Shown piece after piece: positions 7,209 through 15,179 of a DNA stretch of 25,682 nt. Every line of letters begins with the position of its first letter. Within the stretch, counting starts at the first letter, position 1. The translations under genes were made by a program, and so were the position numbers. The stretch is from a virus: positions 1 through 25,682 of IMG/VR virus record IMGVR_UViG_3300020710_000032; one strand, given 5' to 3'. The notes beneath the pieces were generated by a model. It did no database searches, was not told the origin of the DNA, and saw only the letters and a program-made list of their open reading frames with translations.

Positions 7209-7217
7209 TTATATATA
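7209..7217 (-). promoter_or_regulatory. Candidate late promoter for gp55-gp4
   Basis: The minus strand reads TATATATAA, 22 nt before the GTG start of gp55. The position agrees with the motif before gp20 and gp21-22. Confidence 0.45.
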
Positions 7218-7241
7218 AAATGTTGAAACTGTTTAAATTAC

Positions 7242-7265
7242 AAAAGGGACCGATTGGTCCCTTTT
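7242..7265 (-). terminator. Terminator hairpin after the 255-aa gene
   Basis: AAAAGGGACC and GGTCCCTTTT form a perfect 10-bp stem with a GATT loop, 25 nt after the stop of the 255-aa gene. It is symmetrical, with T's on both sides. It resembles the hairpin at 17185-17208 in both stem and flanks. Confidence 0.7.
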
Positions 7266-7289
7266 AGTTTTATGAGTATTTAAAAATGA

Positions 7290-8057
7290 TTATGCTTCTA
7301 AAGCTGCAATCTTGCCTTCCCATACTTTGATTTCATCTGAAATTAAGTTATCAGCCTCTTTAATCTCTGCAACAGATTTGTTTGCTCCTGAGATAACTTC
7401 TCTTTGATCTTTTAAGAATGCGATCATCGATTCAAATTGATTTCTTTGTTCTTTGATTTGAGCCAATTTAGCGCTTTCACCTTCTAACATGTTAAATAAG
7501 AAAGATGATGCATCTTCACCAGTTTCTTTGCTAACGTATTCTAAAGCCTCGTTTGCATTCTTAGCTTCAAAGAATCTTGTAATTTTATTTGAATTGTTGT
7601 ATCTTGAAACGAAAATATTACCTTCAGCTTTAATTAAGCTAACGATTGAATCTTTACCTTCAAATGTTGCAACGAAATCTAATACTAAGAATTTGTCTTT
7701 GCTTAATAAAGTAGGGATGCTTTCGAATAATTCTGCTGCTTTAACATTTTCATATCTGATTGCTCCTGCCGCTAAAATATGCTTGGAGAAAGATTCATCT
7801 AAGATGTTTGAGTTACCCCAAAAGAATTTGTTTTCAGCTAAATTGTATGTAAATCTAGAAGAACCATGGTACCATCTAACGATGTCGGTACCAAATTCGA
7901 ATGATTCAAATGCACTGATAGCATTGTAAAAATCTGCGTCTTGGATTTGCTCTAATTCACTTACTTGATTTCCGGTCAATTCGAATACTCTTTTATTTAG
8001 ATAAAATTGTATTGCATTCTCAGAAATATGTACTGGTGCAAGAATGTTTGTTTTCAT
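7290..8057 (-). CDS. Unknown late protein with C-terminal coiled coil (255 aa)
   Basis: I do not recognise this protein. Residues 1-165 are a mixed alpha/beta, aromatic-rich region (for example IVRWYHGSSRFTYNLAENKF and FLVLDFVATFEGKDSIVSLI). The C-terminal ~85 residues are charged and helical, likely a coiled coil (SAKLAQIKEQRNQFESMIAF ... EIKVWEGKIAAL). It forms a single-gene unit with its own late-promoter-like box 27 nt upstream and a strong hairpin terminator downstream. Its leader shares the 13-mer CATAAAAAAACAT with the capsid gene. That suggests strong late expression, so an abundant virion or assembly protein is plausible, but this is inference only. No signal peptide or membrane segment is seen. 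Confidence 0.75.
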   Translation of the reverse strand: MKTNILAPVHISENAIQFYLNKRVFELTGNQVSELEQIQDADFYNAISAFESFEFGTDIVRWYHGSSRFTYNLAENKFFWGNSNILDESFSKHILAAGAIRYENVKAAELFESIPTLLSKDKFLVLDFVATFEGKDSIVSLIKAEGNIFVSRYNNSNKITRFFEAKNANEALEYVSKETGEDASSFLFNMLEGESAKLAQIKEQRNQFESMIAFLKDQREVISGANKSVAEIKEADNLISDEIKVWEGKIAALEA

Positions 8058-8083
8058 TTTTTATATGTTTTTTTATGCTTTGA

Positions 8084-8092
8084 CTATATATC
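8084..8092 (-). promoter_or_regulatory. Candidate late promoter for the 255-aa gene
   Basis: The minus strand reads GATATATAG, identical to the box before gp23, 27 nt from the start codon. Confidence 0.5.
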
Positions 8093-8098
8093 CTTATA

Positions 8099-8971
8099 TT
8101 ATGGAGTGTTTTGGTTGTCTAAGATCGATTGATTATTATCCTGTTGCGGAAGAGATGTTACCGCAGATCCCAGAGATGCTTGATTAATAACACCGGTATC
8201 TCCTTGGGATGGATTTAATCCTACGAAAGTAGCTTGATTTTGATTTGTAACCGTAAGATCAATTGTAAACATTCTATTACCGGCATGCAATTCGGTATCG
8301 AACTCGAATACTGGTAGGAAAGTATTTACTTGGATTTCAAAGGTTAATTTATATCTGCCTTTATCGTCGTATGTGTATTCTATCGGACGATCATTTGTAT
8401 AGTCATCTGGCAGAGCGTAATAAGATGCAATCTTATATGTACCTTCACTTAGATGACCGACTTCAACATAGAAATAATTTGATTTGTACAATTTCTTTAA
8501 GATCATTTCGGTAATCTTCAAAGAATCCAATTGAGAGCTAACCATGATATCGATGTCCATTGCCATCGTAACTGGAATCATCATGAATTCTGCGGTATAA
8601 CTTTGCATTGCACCCTGATCATCCAACTTAGAATAATTTCCTCTAATTCTTTTATTTACCAATTTCGCAGATTCAATATTAATTGAAGTTAAATTTGCAA
8701 CTCCTCTTGGTACTCTATCATAATTACCGTCGGCTGGAGTTCCATCTGGACTGCAGTTGGCTCCGTCTGGAGTTGAGAATAAGAAATTGTCTCTTAGAAA
8801 TTGATCATCTCCGGTTACCGAATAATAAAAGGGTACATCGATTGCAACCCTGGTCTTATTATCCATCTGTCGATAGAAATAAACCTTGTTGTTTAAATCA
8901 GCCAATAGACCAATTATTACGTGACGGATCACGCTATCATCGAAATTATATTGTGTGTTATACGAAGCCAT
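8099..8971 (-). CDS. 15: Tail sheath stabiliser and completion protein, T4 gp15-like
   Basis: This 290-aa protein (T4 gp15 is 272 aa) caps the tail tube and sheath before head joining. The N-terminal NFDDSVIRHVIIGLLADL followed by NKVYFYRQ and the VPFYYS segment line up with T4 gp15 FYNSSFRRYATLMGDLFSN, IQIKRQ and VPITYAS. In the middle, SYTAEFMMIPVTMAMDIDIM and ITEMILKKLYKSNYFYVEV match the region where T4 has KMIYELSIFTRYEDDMFQIV. RYKLTFEIQVNTFLPVFEF matches T4 RIEWSLTFEVNGWMYPP. The C-terminus is a Gln/Asn-rich tail probably specific to this phage. It sits alone next to the recombination genes, apart from other tail genes, unlike T4. A late-like box lies only 8 nt before the start. Confidence 0.8.
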   Translation of the reverse strand: MASYNTQYNFDDSVIRHVIIGLLADLNNKVYFYRQMDNKTRVAIDVPFYYSVTGDDQFLRDNFLFSTPDGANCSPDGTPADGNYDRVPRGVANLTSINIESAKLVNKRIRGNYSKLDDQGAMQSYTAEFMMIPVTMAMDIDIMVSSQLDSLKITEMILKKLYKSNYFYVEVGHLSEGTYKIASYYALPDDYTNDRPIEYTYDDKGRYKLTFEIQVNTFLPVFEFDTELHAGNRMFTIDLTVTNQNQATFVGLNPSQGDTGVINQASLGSAVTSLPQQDNNQSILDNQNTP

Positions 8972-8978
8972 AATTAGT

Positions 8979-8987
8979 TTATATATT
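8979..8987 (-). promoter_or_regulatory. Late-promoter-like box before gp15
   Basis: The minus strand reads AATATATAA, but only 8 nt before the ATG. If used, the transcript would be nearly leaderless. It may be a chance match in AT-rich DNA. Confidence 0.25.
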
Positions 8988-10661
8988 TTAATCTATGGCC
9001 TCAACTTCAAATTTAGAGAAACCATTATCTCTATAGATCTGTAACTTCTTATCAAATATTTCATGGGGCAACGTACTGTGATTAATTACAAATGTATTAA
9101 TTTTGCTCTCCTTGATCACTTGACTTAAGATCTTTAAGATATTATATATACCGTCCTGATCTACAGAACTTAATAACTCATCCAAAAATAACAGGTTCAA
9201 TTGAGGGAATCTCAGCTTAAGGATCTTTATGATCGCGATAATGATAATAAAGTCGGCTTTTTTACGCTCACCGGTTGAAAGGGTCATTGCGTTAATCTCT
9301 TGTCCTAAATGCGTGATGACGCAATCGAATTTATCATTGAATTTGATTTGAAATGGAATGTGCATAGTTTGTGACATTGCGCTGATATTTGCATTTAAAC
9401 CAGGCAAGATAGTTTTAACTGCCAAGTTCTTTACTCCATCCTCTCCTAAAACATCTTCAACTATTTCTAAGAATGCATAATCTCCAGCATAATTATCTTT
9501 TTGAGATCCCGTTGCCTGTTCTTTTGCCTGAAAGTCTTCAATGATTTGTTTCATGTGATCGAACTGTTCGGTACCTTCCATACCTTCTTTGATCTGTAAC
9601 AATTCATTCTTTAGGTTTCTAATGTTCACATTCAATGAAGATACCTTATCCAAAACTTGGGTCTCTTTGCTTCTTAATTCTGCGATCGAAACTCCAATAG
9701 CATCAACTATTACCTTTGATTCGCTAATCCTTTCTGGCATCGTAGAAACTTTGGTTGAAATCTGATCTTTACGATGCTGATGAAAATCTGTTGTTAATGG
9801 AGATTCACATGTTGGACATGTTCCACTCTCGTATAACTCAAGTTTCTTTTTTAATTCAGCCATTTCGTAAACCATTTTATTGTAAGATGCTTTATTGATT
9901 TCTAAATCTTTAGATTTCAACTGCATGTTGTCAACTATCTTTTCCTTAGCGTCCTCAAGTTTCTTTTTATTGGTATCAAAGGTAATCAATCTTTGTTTTA
10001 ATTCTTGAATCTTTTCCTTATTCTTTTGATTTGACTCTGCTAATAATTGATTTAACTTTAATTGAACTGAAGTAATGTTTTCGCCGATCTGTTTTAAGTC
10101 CCTTTCATAAGAATCTAAATCAATCTTTAAATTCTTTCTCTCCTCTTTGATTGCCTTTTGCATATCATTCAAGATGGAGAACCCAAACATCCTATCGATA
10201 ATTTGTTTCTTATCGTTAGGAGACATCGTTAAGAATGATTTAAAATCATTTACCGACAATATGATGATATTTTTGAAAACGTGATATGGAATTCCGTAAA
10301 CTTCTTCCTCTAAGTAATCTTGAACTGACTTTTTACCAGCCTTATCAAATTCGATTCCATTCAATAGAACTTTAAAATACGAAGGAGAGAGTCCTCGCTC
10401 AATTACAACTTCAATATTTTTACATTGTACATGCACTCGTACCATTAGGTTCTTATTGATCCTATTTGGAAGCTCATTCATTTTAACACCATCCAATTTG
10501 CCATACAGCGCAAAAACAATTGCATTGGCAATCGAAGTTTTGCCATCTCCATTCTTACCCAATACCAAAAAAAGTTCAGCATTGTTCTCAGTAAAGACCA
10601 ATTTCTGAACCTTATTGCCGTATGATGCAAAATTCTTAAGCTCTATTGATTTTATTTGCAT
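8988..10661 (-). CDS. 46: Recombination endonuclease subunit gp46 (SbcC/Rad50-like)
   Basis: This is the ATPase half of the gp46-gp47 complex, which resects DNA ends for recombination-dependent replication and host DNA breakdown. At 557 aa it is nearly identical in length to T4 gp46 (560 aa). Walker A is GKNGDGKT (residues 35-42). Two long coiled coils flank a zinc hook GTCPTCES (Cys282 and Cys285). The ABC signature LSTGERKK starts at 461, Walker B is LNLLFLDE (488-495), and a His-containing switch follows in NTFVINHS. It begins 7 nt after the gp47 stop, so the pair is translated together. The preceding bases contain AGGA close to the ATG, one of few possible ribosome-binding sites here. Confidence 0.95.
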   Translation of the reverse strand: MQIKSIELKNFASYGNKVQKLVFTENNAELFLVLGKNGDGKTSIANAIVFALYGKLDGVKMNELPNRINKNLMVRVHVQCKNIEVVIERGLSPSYFKVLLNGIEFDKAGKKSVQDYLEEEVYGIPYHVFKNIIILSVNDFKSFLTMSPNDKKQIIDRMFGFSILNDMQKAIKEERKNLKIDLDSYERDLKQIGENITSVQLKLNQLLAESNQKNKEKIQELKQRLITFDTNKKKLEDAKEKIVDNMQLKSKDLEINKASYNKMVYEMAELKKKLELYESGTCPTCESPLTTDFHQHRKDQISTKVSTMPERISESKVIVDAIGVSIAELRSKETQVLDKVSSLNVNIRNLKNELLQIKEGMEGTEQFDHMKQIIEDFQAKEQATGSQKDNYAGDYAFLEIVEDVLGEDGVKNLAVKTILPGLNANISAMSQTMHIPFQIKFNDKFDCVITHLGQEINAMTLSTGERKKADFIIIIAIIKILKLRFPQLNLLFLDELLSSVDQDGIYNILKILSQVIKESKINTFVINHSTLPHEIFDKKLQIYRDNGFSKFEVEAID

Positions 10662-10668
10662 ATCCTGT

Positions 10669-11784
10669 CTATTGTTCTAAGTCGTAATTGTAAGCACACT
10701 TATCGTGTATTAGTTTTAAGCGACTCTTCAACTTTTGTTTCATTTCATCATCATGGCCTAGACCATCAATGTATAAATTACAAAGATGAATGATATTATA
10801 ATTTTTGTATAGATCTTCAATTTGATCCATATCATACAAATCCTTATCGATCAGGTTATCGTCCTCATAGATATTCGGATCGATCTTTCTTGAATCTTTT
10901 TGTACCTTATTGATTAGTTTAGAGAGCGCACTTGAAGTTGCAATCTTTGCAGGTACGTATAAATCTACGAAATTGTTTTTGATTTGTTTTCTAAACTCTT
11001 CAAGAGGAGTCATATATAAACTCTTCAAATTAAATTTTAAAAACCTAGGTGATACTTCATTTTGAAAGAATGTCTCTTCCATTGTTTCTAAATCTACAAG
11101 ATCGAACCCTTTTTTATTTCCGGAATCGGAACGTGTAAGCTCGTATGGAGTACCAACCAATCTTAATTTGCCCTTTTGCTGACGATAGTGAATGTGTCCT
11201 GAATAAACTGCAGAATAATTATTGTAATTATCAATATCGATTCCATGTTGGTTTTTCACCTTTGAATTCAAAGATACACCATTTACTTCAGAGTGACAAA
11301 ATACGATGTTAGTGCTTGGGTGTTTTGCAAGAGTTTCAATCTCATGTGTGGTATCTCTTCTCCAAGGCATTAACAAGATGTTCTTGTCTCCCCACTTGTA
11401 TGTTTTAGTCTTTTTATAAACCTGAACATTTGGAATCCATTTTAAGGTATCAATAGAACTTACTTCGTTTGATTTCTTTGCCCAAATATCGTGGTTACCG
11501 CATATTACATGAACTGGTAAAATCTTACCAAGTCTCTCAAACAATTCGATCGAATAATGTAGGATCCTTAGGTTGACACTTTGTCTATTATCAAATACAT
11601 CACCAACCTGAACTAACACATCACCCGGTTGAACCTCTCTTTCAAGAGTTGGTATGAAAACCTTTTCAAAAAATTCTTGTTGTATTTCTAACCATTCAAT
11701 AGAATTAGATCTAACACCAAAGTGTAGGTCACCTAAGACCCACACTCTTTTTACCGGTTGCTTTAATATTTTTTCATCAATCAT
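10669..11784 (-). CDS. 47: Recombination endonuclease subunit gp47 (SbcD/Mre11-like)
   Basis: This is the metal-dependent nuclease partner of gp46. The 371-aa protein carries the five phosphodiesterase motifs: LGDLHFG (Asp19, His21), GDVFDNR (Asp62), CGNHD (Asn97, His98, Asp99), CHSE (His164) and SGHIHYR (His197, His199). It is slightly longer than T4 gp47 (339 aa), with a charged C-terminal region (NIYEDDNLIDKDLYDMDQIE) that in Mre11 relatives binds the partner coiled coil. Its start overlaps the preceding gene in a TAATG junction (11782-11786), and gp46 follows after 7 nt. Confidence 0.95.
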   Translation of the reverse strand: MIDEKILKQPVKRVWVLGDLHFGVRSNSIEWLEIQQEFFEKVFIPTLEREVQPGDVLVQVGDVFDNRQSVNLRILHYSIELFERLGKILPVHVICGNHDIWAKKSNEVSSIDTLKWIPNVQVYKKTKTYKWGDKNILLMPWRRDTTHEIETLAKHPSTNIVFCHSEVNGVSLNSKVKNQHGIDIDNYNNYSAVYSGHIHYRQQKGKLRLVGTPYELTRSDSGNKKGFDLVDLETMEETFFQNEVSPRFLKFNLKSLYMTPLEEFRKQIKNNFVDLYVPAKIATSSALSKLINKVQKDSRKIDPNIYEDDNLIDKDLYDMDQIEDLYKNYNIIHLCNLYIDGLGHDDEMKQKLKSRLKLIHDKCAYNYDLEQ

Positions 11785-12284
11785 TAGAATAATCGATTTA
11801 TTTTTTTACGTCTTAATATTTTCGTCCTATTATCTAGGGCTTGAATTAAATCATCTTTAAATTTATTACTTAAAGAAGTGTAGAATTTACTGGAATTGAT
11901 ATTAAAATAATCAGCAGTTTCTGCGAATATTTCGATTAATGAATATTTTGCATGTAATTCTGTAGAAACAAATTCATAAATCTCATTAATATCTAACTTC
12001 TTTAATTTTTTTGATTCAGCCAAATCGTCTAAATCATTAAAAGATTTAAATCGAGATGTTAAAATCAGAGCATGAATATCTCTTCTTACCATATCAAGAT
12101 GGATCTTTTCTTCTTCATCAATATTATCAAAATATTGTGGTGATATTTGAAACGATATACTGGTATCAAGATCAAATGATTGATCTTCAAAAGTATTTTC
12201 AAATATCTTATCTCTGGTGCGTGGCGTTGGAGTACCTGGTATCATATCTTTATAATTGATGTATGTTTGAATTGCTAATGTCAT
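11784..12284 (-). CDS. Unknown protein in the recombination cluster (166 aa or 153 aa)
   Basis: I do not recognise this protein. It is mostly helical and charged, with an acidic first half (DQSFDLDTS, IDEEEKIHLD) and a basic C-terminus (RTKILRRKKINRLF). No Walker, zinc or nuclease motif is visible. It sits between the gp41 helicase and gp47, overlapping the helicase end by 35 nt if the ATG at 12284 is used. A second ATG at 12243-12245 (Met14) would start 4 nt after the helicase stop and avoid the overlap; the sequence alone does not decide. Its stop is shared with the gp47 start (TAATG). The context suggests an accessory factor for helicase or recombination nuclease, such as a loader or regulator, but nothing in the sequence proves it. 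Confidence 0.65.
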   Translation of the reverse strand: MTLAIQTYINYKDMIPGTPTPRTRDKIFENTFEDQSFDLDTSISFQISPQYFDNIDEEEKIHLDMVRRDIHALILTSRFKSFNDLDDLAESKKLKKLDINEIYEFVSTELHAKYSLIEIFAETADYFNINSSKFYTSLSNKFKDDLIQALDNRTKILRRKKINRLF

Positions 12285-13557
12285 CCGTTTCTGTTAATCG
12301 CATGAATTGATAATTGATGTTTAATTTACATTTAACACCTCTACCTTCTCCATCTCTGATCTTTAAGATCTTCAACCAATATTCGTACCCTGCTCTCATG
12401 ATGTCATCTTGAATAATACCGAGCATCACATCGGCAGTATGTGAAAGACCTGCAGATTCTGCAACGTCGGTTAAAGTAATGTCGCTTGAGTTATAACCAC
12501 TTCTTGTGATCTGTGTTGCAGTTACAATCAACCATTTATTTCTAACACCCATTGCTCTTAAATCCTCTGCGATCTGTTTGATCTTTAAGTAAGTATTCTC
12601 CGAGTTTGGATTTCTATAGTTTGATAGGATATTAATATAATCGATGACTACGGCTCCTAATTTGATCTTCTTCTCCTCTTCGATCTGTTTAAGATATGCT
12701 TCGATATCCGGCACGGTTGCTTGCGATGTTGGAAATTGTTTTACAAATAAGTTTCCTGGAGGTGTTAAACCATCGCCAACCATTTCTAATCTTCGAGCAA
12801 CATATTCTCCACTCTTGGATTTTTCATCGTAATCTTGCATCGGTATCGATAACAAATTAGATCCGATACGTTTCATGAATTTATAAGCTGACATCTCCGC
12901 GGTAATAACTGCGGTATTGGTACCCATCTTCACGAAATTTGCCGCATCATTTGCCAAGAAGATGGATTTACCGATATTTTGTTCACCAACATAAACTGTC
13001 AGAGTACCATCTTTATCGTATCCACCACCTAAAGCTCTATCTAAGAAGTTATAACCCGTTGAGAATTTGGCAACTCCAGTTTGAACGTGATCTGATGCAT
13101 TGAAGAAATCCAATCCCAAATCAGAATTGAACACCAGTGAATTCCTATCATTGATTAACGATTTAACTTTACCAATTATGTCATCAACATTCTCAGGATT
13201 TACCTTTGTTGTTTTAATGTACTCAATTGTATCAATTAACGTGGTGTCAAAGTTTCTCCACTTGATCCAAGACTCTGCAGTACTTAATAACCAATCTTCA
13301 TCGTACTGTGTTAGATCTGCGGCATAAATAACATCAATAATATCAGGGTCTACTTTACTATTTGATTTTTGAATCAATAATTTCATTTGATCTGGCGAAG
13401 GAGTCTCATGAAATTTATCATAAAACTTCGATGCCAAATAATGAAGTACATCAATTTCTTCACTAGTGTAGAATCCTTTCTTAATTAGACCTAAGTACTT
13501 TGTTTTTTGCAAAGACAACTTAAAGAATATTTTCTCAAAATCTTGTCCGAATTTCAT
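12250..13557 (-). CDS. 41: Replicative DNA helicase, T4 gp41-like (DnaB family)
   Basis: This is the hexameric 5'-3' helicase of the replication fork. The 435-aa protein (T4 gp41 is 475 aa) has an N-terminal helical domain (1-140), then a RecA-like core: STGYNFLDRALGGGY, Walker A GEQNIGKS (191-198), AVITAEMSAYKFMKRIGSNL (the DnaB E-M-S motif), Walker B AVVIDYINIL (Asp306), and WLIVTATQITRSGYNSSD with the sensor Gln. The C-terminus ends soon after the core (TETDDISNSNIHQL), so a long T4-like gp59-binding tail is absent. Its ATG overlaps the stop of the 105-aa gene (TAATG, 13555-13559). No primase (gp61) or classical loader (gp59) is recognised in this window. Confidence 0.93.
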   Translation of the reverse strand: MKFGQDFEKIFFKLSLQKTKYLGLIKKGFYTSEEIDVLHYLASKFYDKFHETPSPDQMKLLIQKSNSKVDPDIIDVIYAADLTQYDEDWLLSTAESWIKWRNFDTTLIDTIEYIKTTKVNPENVDDIIGKVKSLINDRNSLVFNSDLGLDFFNASDHVQTGVAKFSTGYNFLDRALGGGYDKDGTLTVYVGEQNIGKSIFLANDAANFVKMGTNTAVITAEMSAYKFMKRIGSNLLSIPMQDYDEKSKSGEYVARRLEMVGDGLTPPGNLFVKQFPTSQATVPDIEAYLKQIEEEKKIKLGAVVIDYINILSNYRNPNSENTYLKIKQIAEDLRAMGVRNKWLIVTATQITRSGYNSSDITLTDVAESAGLSHTADVMLGIIQDDIMRAGYEYWLKILKIRDGEGRGVKCKLNINYQFMRLTETDDISNSNIHQL

Positions 13558-13874
13558 TACGCGAATGGGTTTAAAATTATTCTATAGGATTCTTTGCCTT
13601 CAGTTTCATTTGTGCATTCAATAAGTCCTAATTCGATTGCTCGCTTAAGACCTGCTTCAATGGTTTCAATTGATGAATCTACTGCCTCGTATTTAATAAT
13701 ACTATGCTTTGTAAATGCATCTCCCCATCGATCAGGTTGTTTTATTGCACGGTTGATATAAATGTATACAATATCAAATGCATCGGGAAAAGCTTCAAAT
13801 TCTCTTTCAATACCTAAGATGTATTTGATTGGAAGCTTTTCCTCGACGATTCGAAGTACTTCGGTGTTACTCAT
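13557..13874 (-). CDS. Unknown 105-aa protein, possible winged-helix
   Basis: I do not recognise this protein. The C-terminal half (SSIETIEAGLKRAIELGLIE followed by a charged turn and SYRIILNPF) has the layout of a winged-helix domain, two helices then a beta-hairpin wing. The N-terminal half is helical with an aromatic segment (FDIVYIYINRA). It lies between uvsX and the helicase with 1-nt spacing and a TAATG overlap, so it is made in step with both. A role in loading the helicase or bridging recombinase and helicase (as gp59 does in T4) is a guess from position. It is much shorter than gp59 (217 aa) and shows no evident similarity to it. Confidence 0.65.
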   Translation of the reverse strand: MSNTEVLRIVEEKLPIKYILGIEREFEAFPDAFDIVYIYINRAIKQPDRWGDAFTKHSIIKYEAVDSSIETIEAGLKRAIELGLIECTNETEGKESYRIILNPFA

Positions 13875-13875
13875 T

Positions 13876-14991
13876 TTAATCTTCTTCGTTTATAATATCA
13901 TCGATCGTAAAATCACCAGCCTCAGTGTTGTAGTTAAATAATGGCTTGATGTACTCATCGATTTGTTTTAATACTTCTGGAGTAAATACTTTATCTGTGA
14001 AGAATTCTGCATTAGAAACTGTATTATCTAAGTGCTTACAGATCCAAGTTCTTGCTGTATCTTTTGGAATCTTTTCTTTTGTTTTAGGATCAATTGTTCC
14101 TCTGGTAACTCCACAGATATCCCATGTTGCATATTTTTCTAATCCAACATATCTATTCATACCTTTACTAAAGTCTAAATGGAATTTGATTGGATTTGGT
14201 TTTGCAAATCTGTTTTTTGCAGGTCTTGCAGTTACCACAATACCAACTTTTTGATCTCCATCTTTTAATTGTGCTTTAGTTAAGATCAATACGATAGACG
14301 CGGCATACTCAGGACCTGTACCACCTCCAACGTTTATCGAAGGCATAAAGTCTTGAGACATGTAAGTATGGTTTGTAAACAAAAAAGGAATCTTTAAATC
14401 AGCCAATGGAGTCATAATGATTCTAAAGATTGATTTTAAAATCTTTGAACGGGTCATATCTGATTTTTCTGATCCAGATACCGCATCATCGATTTCTTTT
14501 TGAGTTGCTAAGTTACCTGCAGAATCTAATAGAATCATGATCTTTGGTAAATCTGCACCGTTTCTTTTAGCCTCTTGCATCTTTCTAGTGATTGTAGTCA
14601 CTGAAGTTCTAAACTCCTGCACCGTATTGATCGGTTGGTAGTTTACTTTATTTAGATCAATACCGAATTTTTTCATTAGATCTTTATCAATTGCTGCTTC
14701 TGAATCGTAATAGATCACTGAATAACCTCTAGCAATTGCCTCACGCACAGTATTTAACATTAAGAATGTTTTACCGGTACCTGAAGGTCCTGCAACTGAG
14801 CAGGCTCTATTGTTTGGCCATCCTTTAAAAAGTGATCCAGCAACGCATGCGTTTAAGTGATAATTACCAGTGTCGATGTATTCTGTTATTTCACTGAAAT
14901 CTGACATTTCCATCACCGATCCTAGAGGATTAATTCCAGAAAGTTCGGCATTTAAATCATCGAACGTAAATTGTTTGTTACTTTTTGCCAT
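13876..14991 (-). CDS. uvsX: Recombinase UvsX (RecA-like)
   Basis: This is the strand-exchange protein for recombination-dependent replication and repair. The 371-aa protein (T4 UvsX is 391 aa) has Walker A GPSGTGKT (68-75), YYDSEAAIDKDLMKKFGID typical of phage RecA proteins, Walker B IMILLDSAGNL (Asp156), and FLFTNHTYMSQDF followed by GGGTGPEYAASIVLIL, the loop region before the DNA-binding L2-like segment. The acidic C-terminus (GDFTIDDIINEED) resembles the acidic tail of T4 UvsX. The ATG lies inside the 3' end of the 66-aa gene (14-nt overlap), and the next gene starts 1 nt after its stop. The UvsY mediator is not recognised in the window; the small neighbours are candidates for such a role. 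Confidence 0.95.
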   Translation of the reverse strand: MAKSNKQFTFDDLNAELSGINPLGSVMEMSDFSEITEYIDTGNYHLNACVAGSLFKGWPNNRACSVAGPSGTGKTFLMLNTVREAIARGYSVIYYDSEAAIDKDLMKKFGIDLNKVNYQPINTVQEFRTSVTTITRKMQEAKRNGADLPKIMILLDSAGNLATQKEIDDAVSGSEKSDMTRSKILKSIFRIIMTPLADLKIPFLFTNHTYMSQDFMPSINVGGGTGPEYAASIVLILTKAQLKDGDQKVGIVVTARPAKNRFAKPNPIKFHLDFSKGMNRYVGLEKYATWDICGVTRGTIDPKTKEKIPKDTARTWICKHLDNTVSNAEFFTDKVFTPEVLKQIDEYIKPLFNYNTEAGDFTIDDIINEED

Positions 14992-15178
14992 TGTTGTTTG
15001 TATTATGTGTTTTTTGTTCTTCTACACGAAGATCTTCTAGTTCTTGTAGGGCAGATTTTAAATCTGTTTCAAGAAGTTGAATTCTGGTTTGAATGGTTTT
15101 GACTCTTGCAAATATTGCTTGGTACCTCTCAACAATTGAAAGTTGAGCTTCATCAAAATTCGATAAATCAATATTCAT
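14978..15178 (-). CDS. Small coiled-coil protein (66 aa), unknown
   Basis: This protein is almost entirely a predicted coiled coil: residues 10-55 (SIVERYQAIFARVKTIQTRI onward) have regular hydrophobic spacing, ending in a polar tail THNTNNNGKK. It sits between the C-terminal polymerase gene (1-nt spacing) and uvsX (14-nt overlap), so it is clearly part of the operon. I do not recognise a family. Mediator proteins such as UvsY are small and helical and act with UvsX, but UvsY is about twice this size and no similarity is visible. The ORF is supported by tight packing on both sides, although its shortness leaves some doubt. Confidence 0.6.
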   Translation of the reverse strand: MNIDLSNFDEAQLSIVERYQAIFARVKTIQTRIQLLETDLKSALQELEDLRVEEQKTHNTNNNGKK

Positions 15179-15179
15179 A

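Noticed and set aside
7489-7929. 146-codon plus-strand open frame
   Set aside because: It lies wholly opposite the 255-aa minus-strand gene, is rich in Leu/Ser/Lys as antisense frames are, and has no leader or neighbours on its strand.
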